Shown: positions 16,119 through 25,310 of the stretch, one piece after another
Position numbering within the stretch: position 1 is the stretch's first letter
Layout: the number at the start of each line of letters is the position of its first letter
NCBI GenBank assembly: GCA_903954045.1
Contig: CAJBMJ010000071.1
Coordinates: 1-35,293 of the forward strand
Source of the DNA: an uncultured beta proteobacterium
Lineage (GTDB): Bacteria > Pseudomonadota > Gammaproteobacteria > Burkholderiales > Burkholderiaceae_C
Length of the DNA: 35,293 nucleotides
Reading direction: 5' to 3'
Translations under genes and position numbers: made by a program
Notes under the pieces: model-generated
Databases searched by the model: none
What the model was told of the DNA's origin: nothing
Seen by the model: only the letters and a program-made list of their open reading frames with translations

Positions 16119-17291
16119 TTAGGGCTTGGGTGCGATGTAGTCGTCCGGCGGCATGTAGTTGAGCGCGCGGATGCCCACAATGGTCAGCAAAAACGCGGCA
16201 CCCACACCCCCCATGCCCAACAGGAACTCCGGCAGCGAGGGCGTGTAGTGGGCAATTTGCCCATCGCCAAACGTGCTGGTAATCACATGCCCTGGAAAAA
16301 TATCCAGCGGGAAAGACTGGCCGCCCACAATAAAGACAAACAACCAGGCCAACGCGCCCAAAATAACCAGGACAGACGCAATGGCTGTCGATTTCTCACC
16401 CGCCAATGCTGGGTGGAATAGCAGTGCCAAGGGAATGAGCGACCCGATTACCACGTAACCCAACCAAAATAGCTGCGGGAACACCCCGCCATCTCGCAAA
16501 ATGAAGGCTTCAAAAGCAGATTGGCGGGCGTAGTACAAATTGGTGAAGTGGTAAACCGCCACCAAGTAGAGCGAAGCCGCGATGAAGATGCCCAGCAACC
16601 TGGCCATGCGACGCTCTACCTCGGGGGTCAAATGGCGCTGATTCCATGCAAACATGGAGGACTGCACCAGCAGGAACACTGCCAAACCCCAACCGAAGGA
16701 CAGTACTATGAACAGCGGTGCTAAAAGCGCCGATTGATAGGCTTGGCGTGCTACCAAAAAGGCAAAGATGGATCCCGTTCCGGTGGTCAAAATAAAGCGC
16801 CAAACGAAAGCTGCCAGGCCAGCATGCTTTGAATAGGGGTTGAAACGCCGCTCCATCATGGTGAAGAGGTAAACCGCCACGATACCGACCATGCCCGAGT
16901 ACAGGACGATGTTCCAAGCAAAAACCGATGTGGGATTGAAATGGGTGGCGGCCACGATGATGCGATCCGAGCGACCCAAATCCAGCATCAAGACCATCAA
17001 GCCACCCATGAGCAGTGCCACGCTCAGCAAGCCAGACAAAGGGGCCCGCGGCTTGTAAGCCGACTGCCCAAACACCGAACCAATGGATGCGATATTGAGT
17101 ACGCCCGAGGCGCTAACAATCATAAAAATGGCAAACACATGGGGCAAGCCCCAAACCACCTGGTTGTCCATGCCGGTGACGATGTGTCCATGCTGTTCCA
17201 TAAAATGCCAAGCGCCCAAGCCAATGGCAAGGACCACACAGCCCAAGGCAGCCAGTAGCCAGAAATTGCGGGTTTCTGCGGGGGATTTCAT
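16119..17291 (-). CDS. dsrP: DsrP: NrfD-like membrane subunit of DsrMKJOP
   Basis: This protein has 390 residues and about ten membrane segments, and it belongs to the NrfD/PsrC family. It is the quinone-interacting partner of DsrO and DsrJ in the membrane-bound DsrMKJOP complex, which oxidises DsrC persulfide/trisulfide chemistry in sulfur oxidisers. The order dsrJ-dsrO-dsrP is canonical. The gene begins 14 bases after the dsrO stop and ends 13 bases before dsrN. Its start ATG 17291 is directly followed by a short polar N-terminus and the first helix. Confidence 0.92.
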   Translation of the reverse strand: MKSPAETRNFWLLAALGCVVLAIGLGAWHFMEQHGHIVTGMDNQVVWGLPHVFAIFMIVSASGVLNIASIGSVFGQSAYKPRAPLSGLLSVALLMGGLMVLMLDLGRSDRIIVAATHFNPTSVFAWNIVLYSGMVGIVAVYLFTMMERRFNPYSKHAGLAAFVWRFILTTGTGSIFAFLVARQAYQSALLAPLFIVLSFGWGLAVFLLVQSSMFAWNQRHLTPEVERRMARLLGIFIAASLYLVAVYHFTNLYYARQSAFEAFILRDGGVFPQLFWLGYVVIGSLIPLALLFHPALAGEKSTAIASVLVILGALAWLFVFIVGGQSFPLDIFPGHVITSTFGDGQIAHYTPSLPEFLLGMGGVGAAFLLTIVGIRALNYMPPDDYIAPKP

Positions 17292-17305
17292 ACATTCAAT
17301 TCCGT

Positions 17306-18091
17306 TTAGATTCCGTGATAGGAAACACCGGGATCAAGTTTCAGGTCAGCCCGAAGTTGCATGGTTTGAATACTGCGAATACGGCGCGATATTTCACTCT
17401 CTGGGTTGTTCAAATCACCAAAAAGAATGGCTCCGTGCCCTGCATCAGCACAGGCCGTTACGCAGGCGGGGGATTCTCCCTTGTCCACCTTGTGAACGCA
17501 CATCGTGCAAGATTCGACTGTTCCCATTCCGCGCGGTACGTCGGGATTCTGGTCGGTCTGAGGGGAGTGCACGAAAGAGCGCGCCTTGTAAGGGCAGGCC
17601 ATCATGCAGTAGCGGCAACCAATGCAGGTGTGTTTGTCCACCAATACAATGCCGTCCGCGCGCTTAAATGATGCACCCGTGGGGCACACATCCACACACG
17701 GTGGCTGGGCACAGTGTTGGCACATGACTGGCAGCGATTGGGTCTTGCCGGTGCGAACTTCCTTTATCTCAATTTTGCGAATCCATTGAGAATCGGTGGT
17801 CTTGGTGCCGCCAGACAGCCCATTTTCTTTGTTGCATGCTGTCACGCAATCAGTACAGCCACTGGCGCATTTCGTGCTGTCGATCAGCATGCCCCAGCGA
17901 ACTTTGCTGTTGGCACCTGGGCTTGCTGTTCCAGCTGCAGCTGCAGCGGCAGCCTGCGCGACTTCGATTAGTCGTACTCCGGGCGCAATCATGATGCCAG
18001 CGATACCGGCCGCAGCAAACGCCATGAAACCACGGCGTCCGGCCTTTGGGTCAACCGGGTCCTTGGACGAAGAGCTGTGGTCTGGCGTCAT
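17306..18091 (-). CDS. dsrO: DsrO: periplasmic Tat-exported ferredoxin subunit
   Basis: The protein has 261 residues and a twin-arginine signal (R19-R20, RRGFMAFAAAGIAG). Cysteine groups follow for several [4Fe-4S] clusters: CASGCTDCVTAC, CQHCAQPPCVDVC, CIGCRYCMMAC, and CTMC with CVTAC. It belongs to the DmsB/PsrB type and sits outside the membrane between DsrJ and DsrP. I chose ATG 18089-18091 because it overlaps the dsrJ stop as ATGA. The reading frame extends further upstream, but only within dsrJ. Confidence 0.93.
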   Translation of the reverse strand: MTPDHSSSSKDPVDPKAGRRGFMAFAAAGIAGIMIAPGVRLIEVAQAAAAAAAGTASPGANSKVRWGMLIDSTKCASGCTDCVTACNKENGLSGGTKTTDSQWIRKIEIKEVRTGKTQSLPVMCQHCAQPPCVDVCPTGASFKRADGIVLVDKHTCIGCRYCMMACPYKARSFVHSPQTDQNPDVPRGMGTVESCTMCVHKVDKGESPACVTACADAGHGAILFGDLNNPESEISRRIRSIQTMQLRADLKLDPGVSYHGI

Positions 18092-18465
18092 GGCTTGACC
18101 TGTGGTTTGTTGGAATGACACTCGAAGCAGTCAATTTTGACAGCGGTGTAGTTGTGGCAACTCTGACAAAAATTGGTTTCGGACTTGGCCACGCTGTTGG
18201 TAGTCTTGCTGGCGTGGCAGTCAATGCATTCTTTCAGGCTATATTGGCCAGTCCGTATCCCACCCCTGAGGGTGTCGTCCCGCTGGTGCTTGAGCAATCC
18301 CATATGGTTGCGCCGCATGAAAGCTGGATCTGCCACGCACTGACCGCCTCGCGCCGCTTCAATCACCGGCTTCGAAACCCGAGAGGACGCAGTCTCACCC
18401 GCATGCGCAGCCCCACCGATCACAAGACCAAGCAGGCAAACCAGCGCACCAAACCTCGAAGCCAT
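18088..18465 (-). CDS. dsrJ: DsrJ: periplasmic triheme cytochrome c
   Basis: The 125-residue protein has a signal peptide (about 1-22, AHA) and three heme motifs: CIDCH, CQSCH and CFECH. C43 in GGQCVAD corresponds to the cysteine that serves as an unusual axial heme ligand in Allochromatium DsrJ. The ATG at 18463-18465 shares its last base with the dsrL stop (TGATG), so the two genes are tightly coupled. DsrJ is the periplasmic electron carrier of DsrMKJOP. Confidence 0.93.
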   Translation of the reverse strand: MASRFGALVCLLGLVIGGAAHAGETASSRVSKPVIEAARGGQCVADPAFMRRNHMGLLKHQRDDTLRGGIRTGQYSLKECIDCHASKTTNSVAKSETNFCQSCHNYTAVKIDCFECHSNKPQVKP

Positions 18466-20423
18466 CAATCCCCCAGTCCCATCTGGATGTAGCCCGTCGG
18501 GCAGACTTCTGCACAGATATGGCAACCAATACATTTGTTGTAGTTGGTGTCGACATAGCGCCCGGTCGTGGATTTGGCCTTGGGCACCTTGAATACGGCA
18601 ACTTGCGGACAATAGACCACACAGTTGTCACACTCAAAGCACTGGCCGCAGCTCATGCAGCGCTTGGCTTCGGCAACTGCCTGCGCTTCCAGCAGGGGTT
18701 GGAGCCGCTCTTCAAAGTTGTCGAGTGCCTGTTCTGCCGTAAGGGATGTGATGCCACGGCGGTTGCGACTCACATAGGGGAAGTGCCCCAGGAAGAGTTC
18801 TTTGTGGGAAATGACATAGCGGTCAGACCGGTTGTCAAAATTGTGGATGGCGGCGGTGCTTTTGTCGGTCCCGCGAATCGGTTCATGCACTTCGCTGAAG
18901 GTAAAGCCCTTTTCCAGCATCTTGCGCTTCAAATCAAACGCATGCACATCGATTTTGGGACGCTTTTCCAGTGCTTCGTTCTGCAGGAAGCGGTCAATAC
19001 CGTCAGCTGCAATGGCACCATGCCCGATAGCGGTAGTAAGTAAATGCGGGCGTACCACGTCGCCACCCACAAAGAAGCCTTCCTGCCCTTGCACCTGGTA
19101 GTTTTTGTCACTGTTGATGGCGCCCTTGCCATTGTTGAACTCTTCCAGGCCAGTGAAGTCGACTGCTTGACCGATAGCGGAAACAATCAGGTCTGCAGGG
19201 ATATCCTGTTCCGTACCTTCAATGTTCTTGATGTCAAGGCGCCCGCCCACGATCTTTGCTTCACAGCGCACCACGCGCAGGGCGATGGCACGTCCATCCG
19301 GACCTCGCACCACACAAACAGGAGCCATGCCACCCAGAATGGTGATGCCTTCGGATAAGGCATGCTCCACTTCATGTTTGGTGGCCTGCATTTTGTCGAT
19401 GGCAAAAATGGTGGTCAATGTGACCTCGGCGCCCTGGCGAACGGAAGCTGCCGCAACATCGTGAGCCACATGGCCGGCGATGGCGTGTTCAGGGCGGTCC
19501 GACTCATTGATTTTGTCGATGTGACCCAGTCGCCGCGCGACAGTTGCCACGTCAATCGAAGTGTCACCACCTCCAACCACCACCACCCGCTTGCCGACAT
19601 GGCGTAGACGGCCGTCATTGAAGGCTTTGAGGAAGGATGTGGCTGTCACGCAGTTGGGTGCGTCGGCACCTTCTACTGGCAAGGCCCGGCCTGCCTGGGC
19701 TCCCAAGCCCAAGAACACAGCGTCAAATTCTTCACGAATCTGCGCCATGGTGATGTCGGTTCCGATACGGCAGTTCATCCGCGTGGTGATGCCCAGATCC
19801 AGAATGCGCTGAATCTCAGCGTCCAGAACATCGCGCGGTGTACGGAATCCGGGGATGCCGTAACGCATCATCCCGCCGAGTTCGGCGCGTTCATCAAAGA
19901 GGGTGACAGCGTGGCCTTTGAGTGCCAGCTGGTAGGCAGCCGACAGTCCGGCAGGGCCGCCGCCGATCACTGCCACCGACTTGCCTGATGCGGTCGCAGG
20001 CTTGGTGTAGGCAAGTCCTTTGGAGATAGCATAGTCGCCCAGAAAGTGCTCGACCGAGTTAATGCCAACGAAGTCTTCCACCTGGTTGCGGTTGCAGCCT
20101 GATTCGCATGGAGCCGGGCACACCCGGCCCATGACTGAAGGAAACGGGTTGGCTTCAGTCAGACGGCGAAATGCGTACTCTTGCCACACCATGCCAGTGG
20201 GTGGTTTCTCGATACCGCGCACGATATTGAGGTAACCACGAATGTCTTCTCCGGCCGGGCAGCTGCCTTGGCAGGGCGGCGTGCTCTGAATATAGGTGGG
20301 GCACTTGTGGGAGTGTCCTGCATCAAAAATGTCTTTTTGAAAGGACTTGACCTTGCTGTCGCCGTCTTTGTATCGGCGAAAGTTCAGGGGCTTTACAGTG
20401 GCAGCATCGGTGGGGGCGGACAT
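18465..20423 (-). CDS. dsrL: DsrL: NAD(P)H-dependent Fe-S flavoprotein partner of DsrAB
   Basis: This protein has 652 residues. The N-terminal Cys-rich part (CPTYIQSTPPCQGSCPAGEDIRG, then CPAPCESGC) resembles the GltD-type Fe-S region. FAD binding follows at VAVIGGGPAGLSAAYQLA and NAD(P) binding at VVVVGGGDTSIDVA. Two C-terminal [4Fe-4S] clusters are given by CMSCGQCFECDNC with YCP, and CIGCHICAEVCP. DsrL takes electrons released when DsrAB oxidises sulfane sulfur and reduces NAD(P)+. Its presence is a strong mark of an oxidative Dsr pathway. A GGAG precedes the ATG at 20423. It lies 43 bases after dsrK. Confidence 0.94.
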   Translation of the reverse strand: MSAPTDAATVKPLNFRRYKDGDSKVKSFQKDIFDAGHSHKCPTYIQSTPPCQGSCPAGEDIRGYLNIVRGIEKPPTGMVWQEYAFRRLTEANPFPSVMGRVCPAPCESGCNRNQVEDFVGINSVEHFLGDYAISKGLAYTKPATASGKSVAVIGGGPAGLSAAYQLALKGHAVTLFDERAELGGMMRYGIPGFRTPRDVLDAEIQRILDLGITTRMNCRIGTDITMAQIREEFDAVFLGLGAQAGRALPVEGADAPNCVTATSFLKAFNDGRLRHVGKRVVVVGGGDTSIDVATVARRLGHIDKINESDRPEHAIAGHVAHDVAAASVRQGAEVTLTTIFAIDKMQATKHEVEHALSEGITILGGMAPVCVVRGPDGRAIALRVVRCEAKIVGGRLDIKNIEGTEQDIPADLIVSAIGQAVDFTGLEEFNNGKGAINSDKNYQVQGQEGFFVGGDVVRPHLLTTAIGHGAIAADGIDRFLQNEALEKRPKIDVHAFDLKRKMLEKGFTFSEVHEPIRGTDKSTAAIHNFDNRSDRYVISHKELFLGHFPYVSRNRRGITSLTAEQALDNFEERLQPLLEAQAVAEAKRCMSCGQCFECDNCVVYCPQVAVFKVPKAKSTTGRYVDTNYNKCIGCHICAEVCPTGYIQMGLGD

Positions 20424-20466
20424 AGTGGAATCTCCAGATATTTGTTTTGTGGCCTGGGCGGGGCGG

Positions 20467-21960
20467 TTATTTGTCGCCCAGGCGAATTGCCTTGCTGACC
20501 AATTGATGTACGCCGCCCACCATTCCCATGTTGAAACCGTAGTAAGGCAGTACCTTGGTGAACTGGGCTTTGCAAATGGCGCAGATCGTGGCCATGAAAT
20601 TCACGTTATTTTCATCAACAACGTTTTTCAGAGCTTCCATGCGTGGCAAGGCGCCCTTTACGCGCAGTTCCATCAGATCGTCGGTCAGAAGCCCGCCGCC
20701 GCCACCACAGCAAAACGTGCTCTCGTGGATGGTTTGCGGAGCCATGTCATGGAAGTGATTGGCCACCGAGGTAATGATGCGCCGTGGAATCACAAACTGA
20801 CCACCCGGCATATTGCCCATGCGCGACGCGCGAGCCACGTTGCAGGAATCATGGAAGGTGATGATGCGGCTGTCGTTTGCCTCTTTGTCAAACTGCAGGG
20901 CACCGCGCTGGATCAGATCGTCTGTGACTTCGCAGATGTGCTGAGGAACCGGATAGCGGGCATCCAGAAAGTCGAACGGACCAATCAAGGTATTCCAGAA
21001 GCTGTAGGCCACGCGCCATGCGTGTCCGCATTCCCCCACGACGATTCGTTTGACGCCCAACTCCAGTGCCGCTTCACGCACACGCATGGAGATGTTGCGC
21101 ATCTGCTCGTAGTTGCCAATGAACATACCGAAATTGCCGGCTTCGGAAGCGTGCGAACTCAGCGTCCAGCTAATGCCTGCCGCGTGAAATACCTTGGCAT
21201 AGCCTATCAGGCTTTCCACATGGGGCTCTGAAAAGAAGTCTGCCGACGGGGTGATTAGCAAAACCTCGGCACCCTTGACGTCGAGCGGGAACTTGATGTC
21301 CAGGCCGGTCTCGTCTTTGGTGTCTTCTTCAAGACCTTCCAGCGTGTTCTCCAATGCCGGACCGGGTATACCCAGATTGTTCCCAATGCGGTGCACCTTG
21401 CCGATGATTTCGTTGGAGTATTTCTGCCCCATGCCAATGGAGTCCATGATCTCGCGGGCGGCCATCGTAACTTCAGCCGTATCAATACCGTAGGGGCAAA
21501 AGACCGAACAGCGGCGGCACTCGGAGCACTGGTTGAAGTAGCTGTACCACTCGTCCAGTACCTCGCGCGTTAAATCGACTGCGCCCACTAGTTTGGGGAA
21601 ATACTTGCCCGCAAAAGTAAAGTAGCGGCGGTAGACCTTGCGCATCAGGTCCTGACGCGCCACCGGCATATTTTTTGGGTCGCCCGTGCCCAGGAAATAA
21701 TGGCATTTATCGGAGCATGCGCCACAGTGCACGCAGGCGTCCATATAGACCTGGAGTGAGCGGTACTTGCCCAACAACTCGCCCATCTTTTCAATGGCCT
21801 TGGCCTGCCAGCCCTCTACCAGTGTCTCCGGAAATCCGAGCGCTTTCTGGATGGGCGCGGACGCCACAAATGGTTTGAGGTGGGACATGCTCCCCTCTTG
21901 CACCAATGGGATGACCGGATAGCTTTTGAGCTTGGGGGTTTCGAACGCTGCGGTGGCCAT
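20467..21960 (-). CDS. dsrK: DsrK: HdrD-like Fe-S subunit of DsrMKJOP
   Basis: This 497-residue cytoplasmic protein carries two ferredoxin motifs (CVHCGACSDKC and CSECRRCSVFCPYG). It also has an HdrD-type CCG region for a catalytic [4Fe-4S] site: CGECGHAW, HDSCNVARASR, FCCGGGGG and CAICKAQF. DsrK is the site where DsrC is oxidised or reduced. The ATG at 21958-21960 lies 17 bases after the dsrM stop. A longer frame to 22008 would overlap dsrM and has no family match, so I did not use it. Confidence 0.93.
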   Translation of the reverse strand: MATAAFETPKLKSYPVIPLVQEGSMSHLKPFVASAPIQKALGFPETLVEGWQAKAIEKMGELLGKYRSLQVYMDACVHCGACSDKCHYFLGTGDPKNMPVARQDLMRKVYRRYFTFAGKYFPKLVGAVDLTREVLDEWYSYFNQCSECRRCSVFCPYGIDTAEVTMAAREIMDSIGMGQKYSNEIIGKVHRIGNNLGIPGPALENTLEGLEEDTKDETGLDIKFPLDVKGAEVLLITPSADFFSEPHVESLIGYAKVFHAAGISWTLSSHASEAGNFGMFIGNYEQMRNISMRVREAALELGVKRIVVGECGHAWRVAYSFWNTLIGPFDFLDARYPVPQHICEVTDDLIQRGALQFDKEANDSRIITFHDSCNVARASRMGNMPGGQFVIPRRIITSVANHFHDMAPQTIHESTFCCGGGGGLLTDDLMELRVKGALPRMEALKNVVDENNVNFMATICAICKAQFTKVLPYYGFNMGMVGGVHQLVSKAIRLGDK

Positions 21961-21977
21961 GGTAGGTGTGTCAGTTC

Positions 21978-22712
21978 TCAGGGACGCTTGTCCAGTGCGG
22001 CAGCCCATGCGGACACATGACGCACTTCGCGGGCGTTGTCAGCCTGGTTGCGGGTCGGGCTGAAGAACAGGCCGGGGGCATGCAACAACTTGCTGATGGG
22101 AAAAATAATAATGAGCAAGGCCACCAAAGCCAGATGCACCAGCAAAACCGGATCTGCAGGCAGGCTTTGCAAGTCCAACCGCATCAGACCCAGAAAAAAC
22201 ATCTTCACCGCAATGATGTCGGTGTGCGCCACAAAGCGCATACCCAGACCAGTCAAGCCAATGGCCAAGAGCAAAGCCAGCATCAAGTGGTCCGACGGGG
22301 TGGAGATATAGCGCACGCGGTCCACCAGCCAGCGCCGGGCCCATAGGCCACCCAAGCCAGCAACCATGGCAAAACCAGCGTAGGTGCCAAAAGGCTGTAC
22401 AAACACGACAGGCAGCCAGACCGGCTCCTGAAAGTAGCGCAGGTGGCGTAAAACCACCAACAGCAAGGCCACATGAAAAACCCAGCCAAAAATCCAGGTC
22501 CACTTGCTGGACTTGAAGAGACTCTCAAATAAGACCACTTCACGCGCCATACGCCAACGCACGCCGCCGACCGTAGTCGGGGCGGGGGTGGTTGGTATTT
22601 TCAGCGGCGCAGGAGCGTTGATGTAGCTCCGAATTTTCAGACCCAGACCGACGACAAACACGACCGTGGCAAAGTAAAACAATGCCGAATAGAGAACAGT
22701 CAGTAACGACAT
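21978..22712 (-). CDS. dsrM: DsrM: NarI-like membrane cytochrome b subunit
   Basis: The protein has 244 residues and about five membrane segments with histidines suitable for heme b, matching the short DsrM of sulfur oxidisers (NarI family). It binds DsrK and exchanges electrons with the quinone pool. It lies 23 bases after dsrC. The Shine-Dalgarno before ATG 22712 is weak. Confidence 0.9.
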   Translation of the reverse strand: MSLLTVLYSALFYFATVVFVVGLGLKIRSYINAPAPLKIPTTPAPTTVGGVRWRMAREVVLFESLFKSSKWTWIFGWVFHVALLLVVLRHLRYFQEPVWLPVVFVQPFGTYAGFAMVAGLGGLWARRWLVDRVRYISTPSDHLMLALLLAIGLTGLGMRFVAHTDIIAVKMFFLGLMRLDLQSLPADPVLLVHLALVALLIIIFPISKLLHAPGLFFSPTRNQADNAREVRHVSAWAAALDKRP

Positions 22713-22735
22713 CGTCGGGGATCCGATAACAAGAC

Positions 22736-23068
22736 TCAGATGCAGCCGGTCGGCTTGGGCAGGCCTGCGATCTTGCAGGCCTGTTTAGCGGGGCCATAAG
22801 GAAACAGGTCGTACAAGTACTTGCTGTTCCCCTTCTCTTCGCCAAACTGCTTGCCAATGGCTTTTGTCAGCACCCGCACGGCAGGGGCAATCTGGTACTC
22901 GTTGTAGTACTCCCGCAGGAAGTTGATGACTTCCCAGTGGTTGTCGCTGAGTGGTACTTTCTCCTCCTCGGCCAGATACACAGCTGCTTCCGGGGTCCAT
23001 TCGGCGAGGTTGAGCAAGTAGCCTTCTTCATCGGTTTCGTAAGTAGTGCCGTTGATTTCAAAACTCAT
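22736..23068 (-). CDS. dsrC: DsrC: sulfur carrier with both conserved C-terminal cysteines
   Basis: The protein has 110 residues and full DsrC signatures (DEEGYL, HWEVINFLREYY, IAPAVRVLTKAIGK, GNSKYLYDLFPYGPAKQAC). Both redox cysteines are present: C98, and the penultimate C109 in KPTGCI. It carries sulfur from DsrEFH/TusA as a persulfide and delivers it to DsrAB. A GGAG lies before ATG 23068. It is the only one of four DsrC-family proteins here that retains both cysteines, so it is the functional carrier. Confidence 0.97.
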   Translation of the reverse strand: MSFEINGTTYETDEEGYLLNLAEWTPEAAVYLAEEEKVPLSDNHWEVINFLREYYNEYQIAPAVRVLTKAIGKQFGEEKGNSKYLYDLFPYGPAKQACKIAGLPKPTGCI

Positions 23069-23098
23069 TTTTTTCTCCAGTAAATTTAGTCAGTCAGT

Positions 23099-23398
23099 TC
23101 ACAGCCACGAGTGGGATGTGCTGTATTCGGCGGTGAGATCCACAAAACCGCCGTAGTCAACCAGCGTTACCCCATCAATCAGTTTCGCCGTTACGCCACG
23201 GGCGTCCATATCGGGCTGCAGTGCATAGACCTTCATGGTGGTGCACGCTTTGCGTACACGCTCCTCGGTAGCGCTGCCCACGGTGGCGGCGTAGATGCCA
23301 TCTTCGATGAGCAGCAGGGCATTGCCTGCTTGTGCCATGCGAAGGCATGTGTCCAGTGTGCTGGTCTGGAAAGGGGATTTATTGACGATATGCAACAT
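23099..23398 (-). CDS. dsrH: DsrH: TusB-like subunit of DsrEFH sulfurtransferase
   Basis: This protein has 99 residues and a TusB/DsrH fold (MLHIVNKSP start, LLLIEDGIYA). C18 lies where DsrH family members have their conserved cysteine. It forms the DsrE2F2H2 hexamer that passes sulfane sulfur to DsrC. It lies 10 bases after dsrF and 30 before dsrC. Confidence 0.93.
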   Translation of the reverse strand: MLHIVNKSPFQTSTLDTCLRMAQAGNALLLIEDGIYAATVGSATEERVRKACTTMKVYALQPDMDARGVTAKLIDGVTLVDYGGFVDLTAEYSTSHSWL

Positions 23399-23408
23399 GT
23401 GGTTTTCC

Positions 23409-23804
23409 TTAAAAACTCAGGATCACGTCCTGTTGCGCCATCAATTGGCCCATTTGCTGTGCGTCCAGCACTTCCACGGGCACCAGCAGGTCTTTCTCAC
23501 TCAAACCACGCTCAGTGAGCGATGCCTGATCGACATAGAGTTTTTCCACGTCGTATCCGTCCAATGCACGGTAACTGGGCGAGAAGTTTTTGATACCAAT
23601 GCCCTTGGTCTGCTGGCCTTTGACCAGTTCATAGACGCCGTCGTCGATGAACACGAGGCTGACATCCTGGTCAAAGGTGGCAGTGATCAAAACCACCTCC
23701 AGGCTTTCCAGCGCATAGATGGTTCCGTACGGCGCCTTGCGGTTCACAAACATGAACTTCTTCACTTTGGGGCCGCTGGCGGGTGCTGCTTGTTGTTCGC
23801 TCAT
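23409..23804 (-). CDS. dsrF: DsrF: TusC-like subunit of DsrEFH
   Basis: This protein has 131 residues and the DsrF/TusC motif (KKFMFVNRKAPYGTIYALE). No cysteine is visible, which is usual for DsrF since DsrE holds the active site. I chose ATG 23804, with GGAG 9 bases upstream. A TTG at 23819 inside the dsrE end is possible but less likely. It forms the hexamer with DsrE and DsrH. Confidence 0.92.
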   Translation of the reverse strand: MSEQQAAPASGPKVKKFMFVNRKAPYGTIYALESLEVVLITATFDQDVSLVFIDDGVYELVKGQQTKGIGIKNFSPSYRALDGYDVEKLYVDQASLTERGLSEKDLLVPVEVLDAQQMGQLMAQQDVILSF

Positions 23805-23808
23805 GTCA

Positions 23809-24168
23809 TTAGTCTCCAAACGTGATCAGACGGTCCGCCTTGATCCCGCTATCCACCAACTGGCCCAGGCCGGAAATACGAAAACCCGGTGCCAAAACCT
23901 CATCCTTAATGCCACGGCGCAGGGCTGCCGCAACGCAAACCACCAGATCTACCTTATGGTCAGCCGCCAGTGCCGACCAGCGGTTGACCACATGGCGGTC
24001 ATCCTGCGGAGGCTCGGTGAGGCGGGTCGCGTTGTTGACGCCGTCATGGTAAAAAAACACGCGCTGTACCTCGTGGCCTTTGGCCAAAGCAGCCACCACG
24101 AACTGGTAGGCGCTGTCCGACGCCTGATGCGTGTACGGACCCTCGCTGACGAGCAAACCGAATTTCAT
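23809..24168 (-). CDS. dsrE: DsrE: TusD-like active subunit of DsrEFH
   Basis: This protein has 119 residues, starting with MKFGLLVSEGPYTHQASDSAY. C78 in LVVCVAAALRRG matches the catalytic cysteine position of DsrE/TusD that binds sulfane sulfur. The gene lies 11 bases after dsrB. It receives sulfur from TusA and delivers it to DsrC. Confidence 0.95.
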   Translation of the reverse strand: MKFGLLVSEGPYTHQASDSAYQFVVAALAKGHEVQRVFFYHDGVNNATRLTEPPQDDRHVVNRWSALAADHKVDLVVCVAAALRRGIKDEVLAPGFRISGLGQLVDSGIKADRLITFGD

Positions 24169-24179
24169 GGGATCAATTC

Positions 24180-25250
24180 CTAAAAGCGGATATGGGTCGA
24201 GGCGTTCAGGCTGGAGCGCGAACCACGCCAGTCGTCAATCAGGTACTTGGTGAAGGGCAAGTCACACTTTTCGAAGAATGCTGGCCAGCCGATACGATCA
24301 ATCCAGTCAGCAACCCTCTCCCAAGAGCGCGCATCTTCCTTATAGGTATACAGAATCTTCTTGACCATGGCTGACACTTCGGGCCAGCGTGGCGGGTTGT
24401 TGGGCAGACCCGAGGCCACCATCTTCATGAAAGTCGGCTTGCCACGGGCATTGGAGTTCTTGCCGCCCACCCAGATCGCCAGCTTACTGTGCTCGGGATC
24501 ATTGATCTGCATGGGGGGGCAGGGTGGGTAGCAGGCACCGCAGCACATGCATTTGGTTTCATCAATTTCGAGTGATGGTTTGCCGTTGACCATGGCGGGC
24601 CGGATGGCGGCCACCGGGCAACGCGCGACCACGGTGGGACGCTCGCACATGTTGGCTACCAGATCATGATTGATCTTGGGTGGCTTGGTGTGCTGGATGA
24701 TGATGGCAATGTCGGCCTGGCCACCGCAGTTGATCTCGCAGCACGAGGTCGACAGGTGAACCCGGTTGGGCATGTCTTCCTGGATGAACTCGGCGTGGAG
24801 GTCGTCCATCAGCGCCTTTACCGCCCCCGAGGCGTCTGTTCCCGGAATGTCGCAATGCAACCAACCCTGTGTGTGGGCGATCGCTGACACCGAGTTGCCT
24901 GTGCCACCGACAGGAAAGCCATTGCTTGTCAGGGATTCAATCAGTGGTGCGACTTTGGCTGGGTCCGACACCATGTACTCGATGTTGGAGCGGATCGTGA
25001 AGCGTACATGGCCATCAGCATAAGTGTCAGCAATGTCGCACAGCTTGCGAATGGTGAACAGGTCCATTTGCCGCTGCGTTCCTGCGCGAACCGTCCATAT
25101 CTCGTCGCCAGAGTGCGAGACGTGGTGCAGAACGCCGGGGCGTGGGCGATCGTGGTATTTCCAGTTGCCGTAGTTCTTGTGCATCAGCGGATGCAAGAAC
25201 TGCTTGTTGTCGGGTACGCCGCTCTCAATGGGGGTGCGCATGGTTGCCAT
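24180..25250 (-). CDS. dsrB: DsrB: reverse dissimilatory sulfite reductase beta subunit
   Basis: The 356-residue protein has the siroheme/[4Fe-4S] pattern (STSCCEINCGG with later Cys) and an inserted ferredoxin domain with CMCCGACYPPCPP. It pairs with DsrA as alpha2beta2. Together they oxidise DsrC-bound sulfane sulfur to sulfite. ATG 25250 has AAGGAAG six bases upstream. The gene lies 60 bases after dsrA. Confidence 0.97.
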   Translation of the reverse strand: MATMRTPIESGVPDNKQFLHPLMHKNYGNWKYHDRPRPGVLHHVSHSGDEIWTVRAGTQRQMDLFTIRKLCDIADTYADGHVRFTIRSNIEYMVSDPAKVAPLIESLTSNGFPVGGTGNSVSAIAHTQGWLHCDIPGTDASGAVKALMDDLHAEFIQEDMPNRVHLSTSCCEINCGGQADIAIIIQHTKPPKINHDLVANMCERPTVVARCPVAAIRPAMVNGKPSLEIDETKCMCCGACYPPCPPMQINDPEHSKLAIWVGGKNSNARGKPTFMKMVASGLPNNPPRWPEVSAMVKKILYTYKEDARSWERVADWIDRIGWPAFFEKCDLPFTKYLIDDWRGSRSSLNASTHIRF

Positions 25251-25310
25251 GTTTGTCTTCCTTGTTTCTAGTCAGTTGAGGACAGAGCTAAAGGTCTGTC
25301 CCGCAAGGTC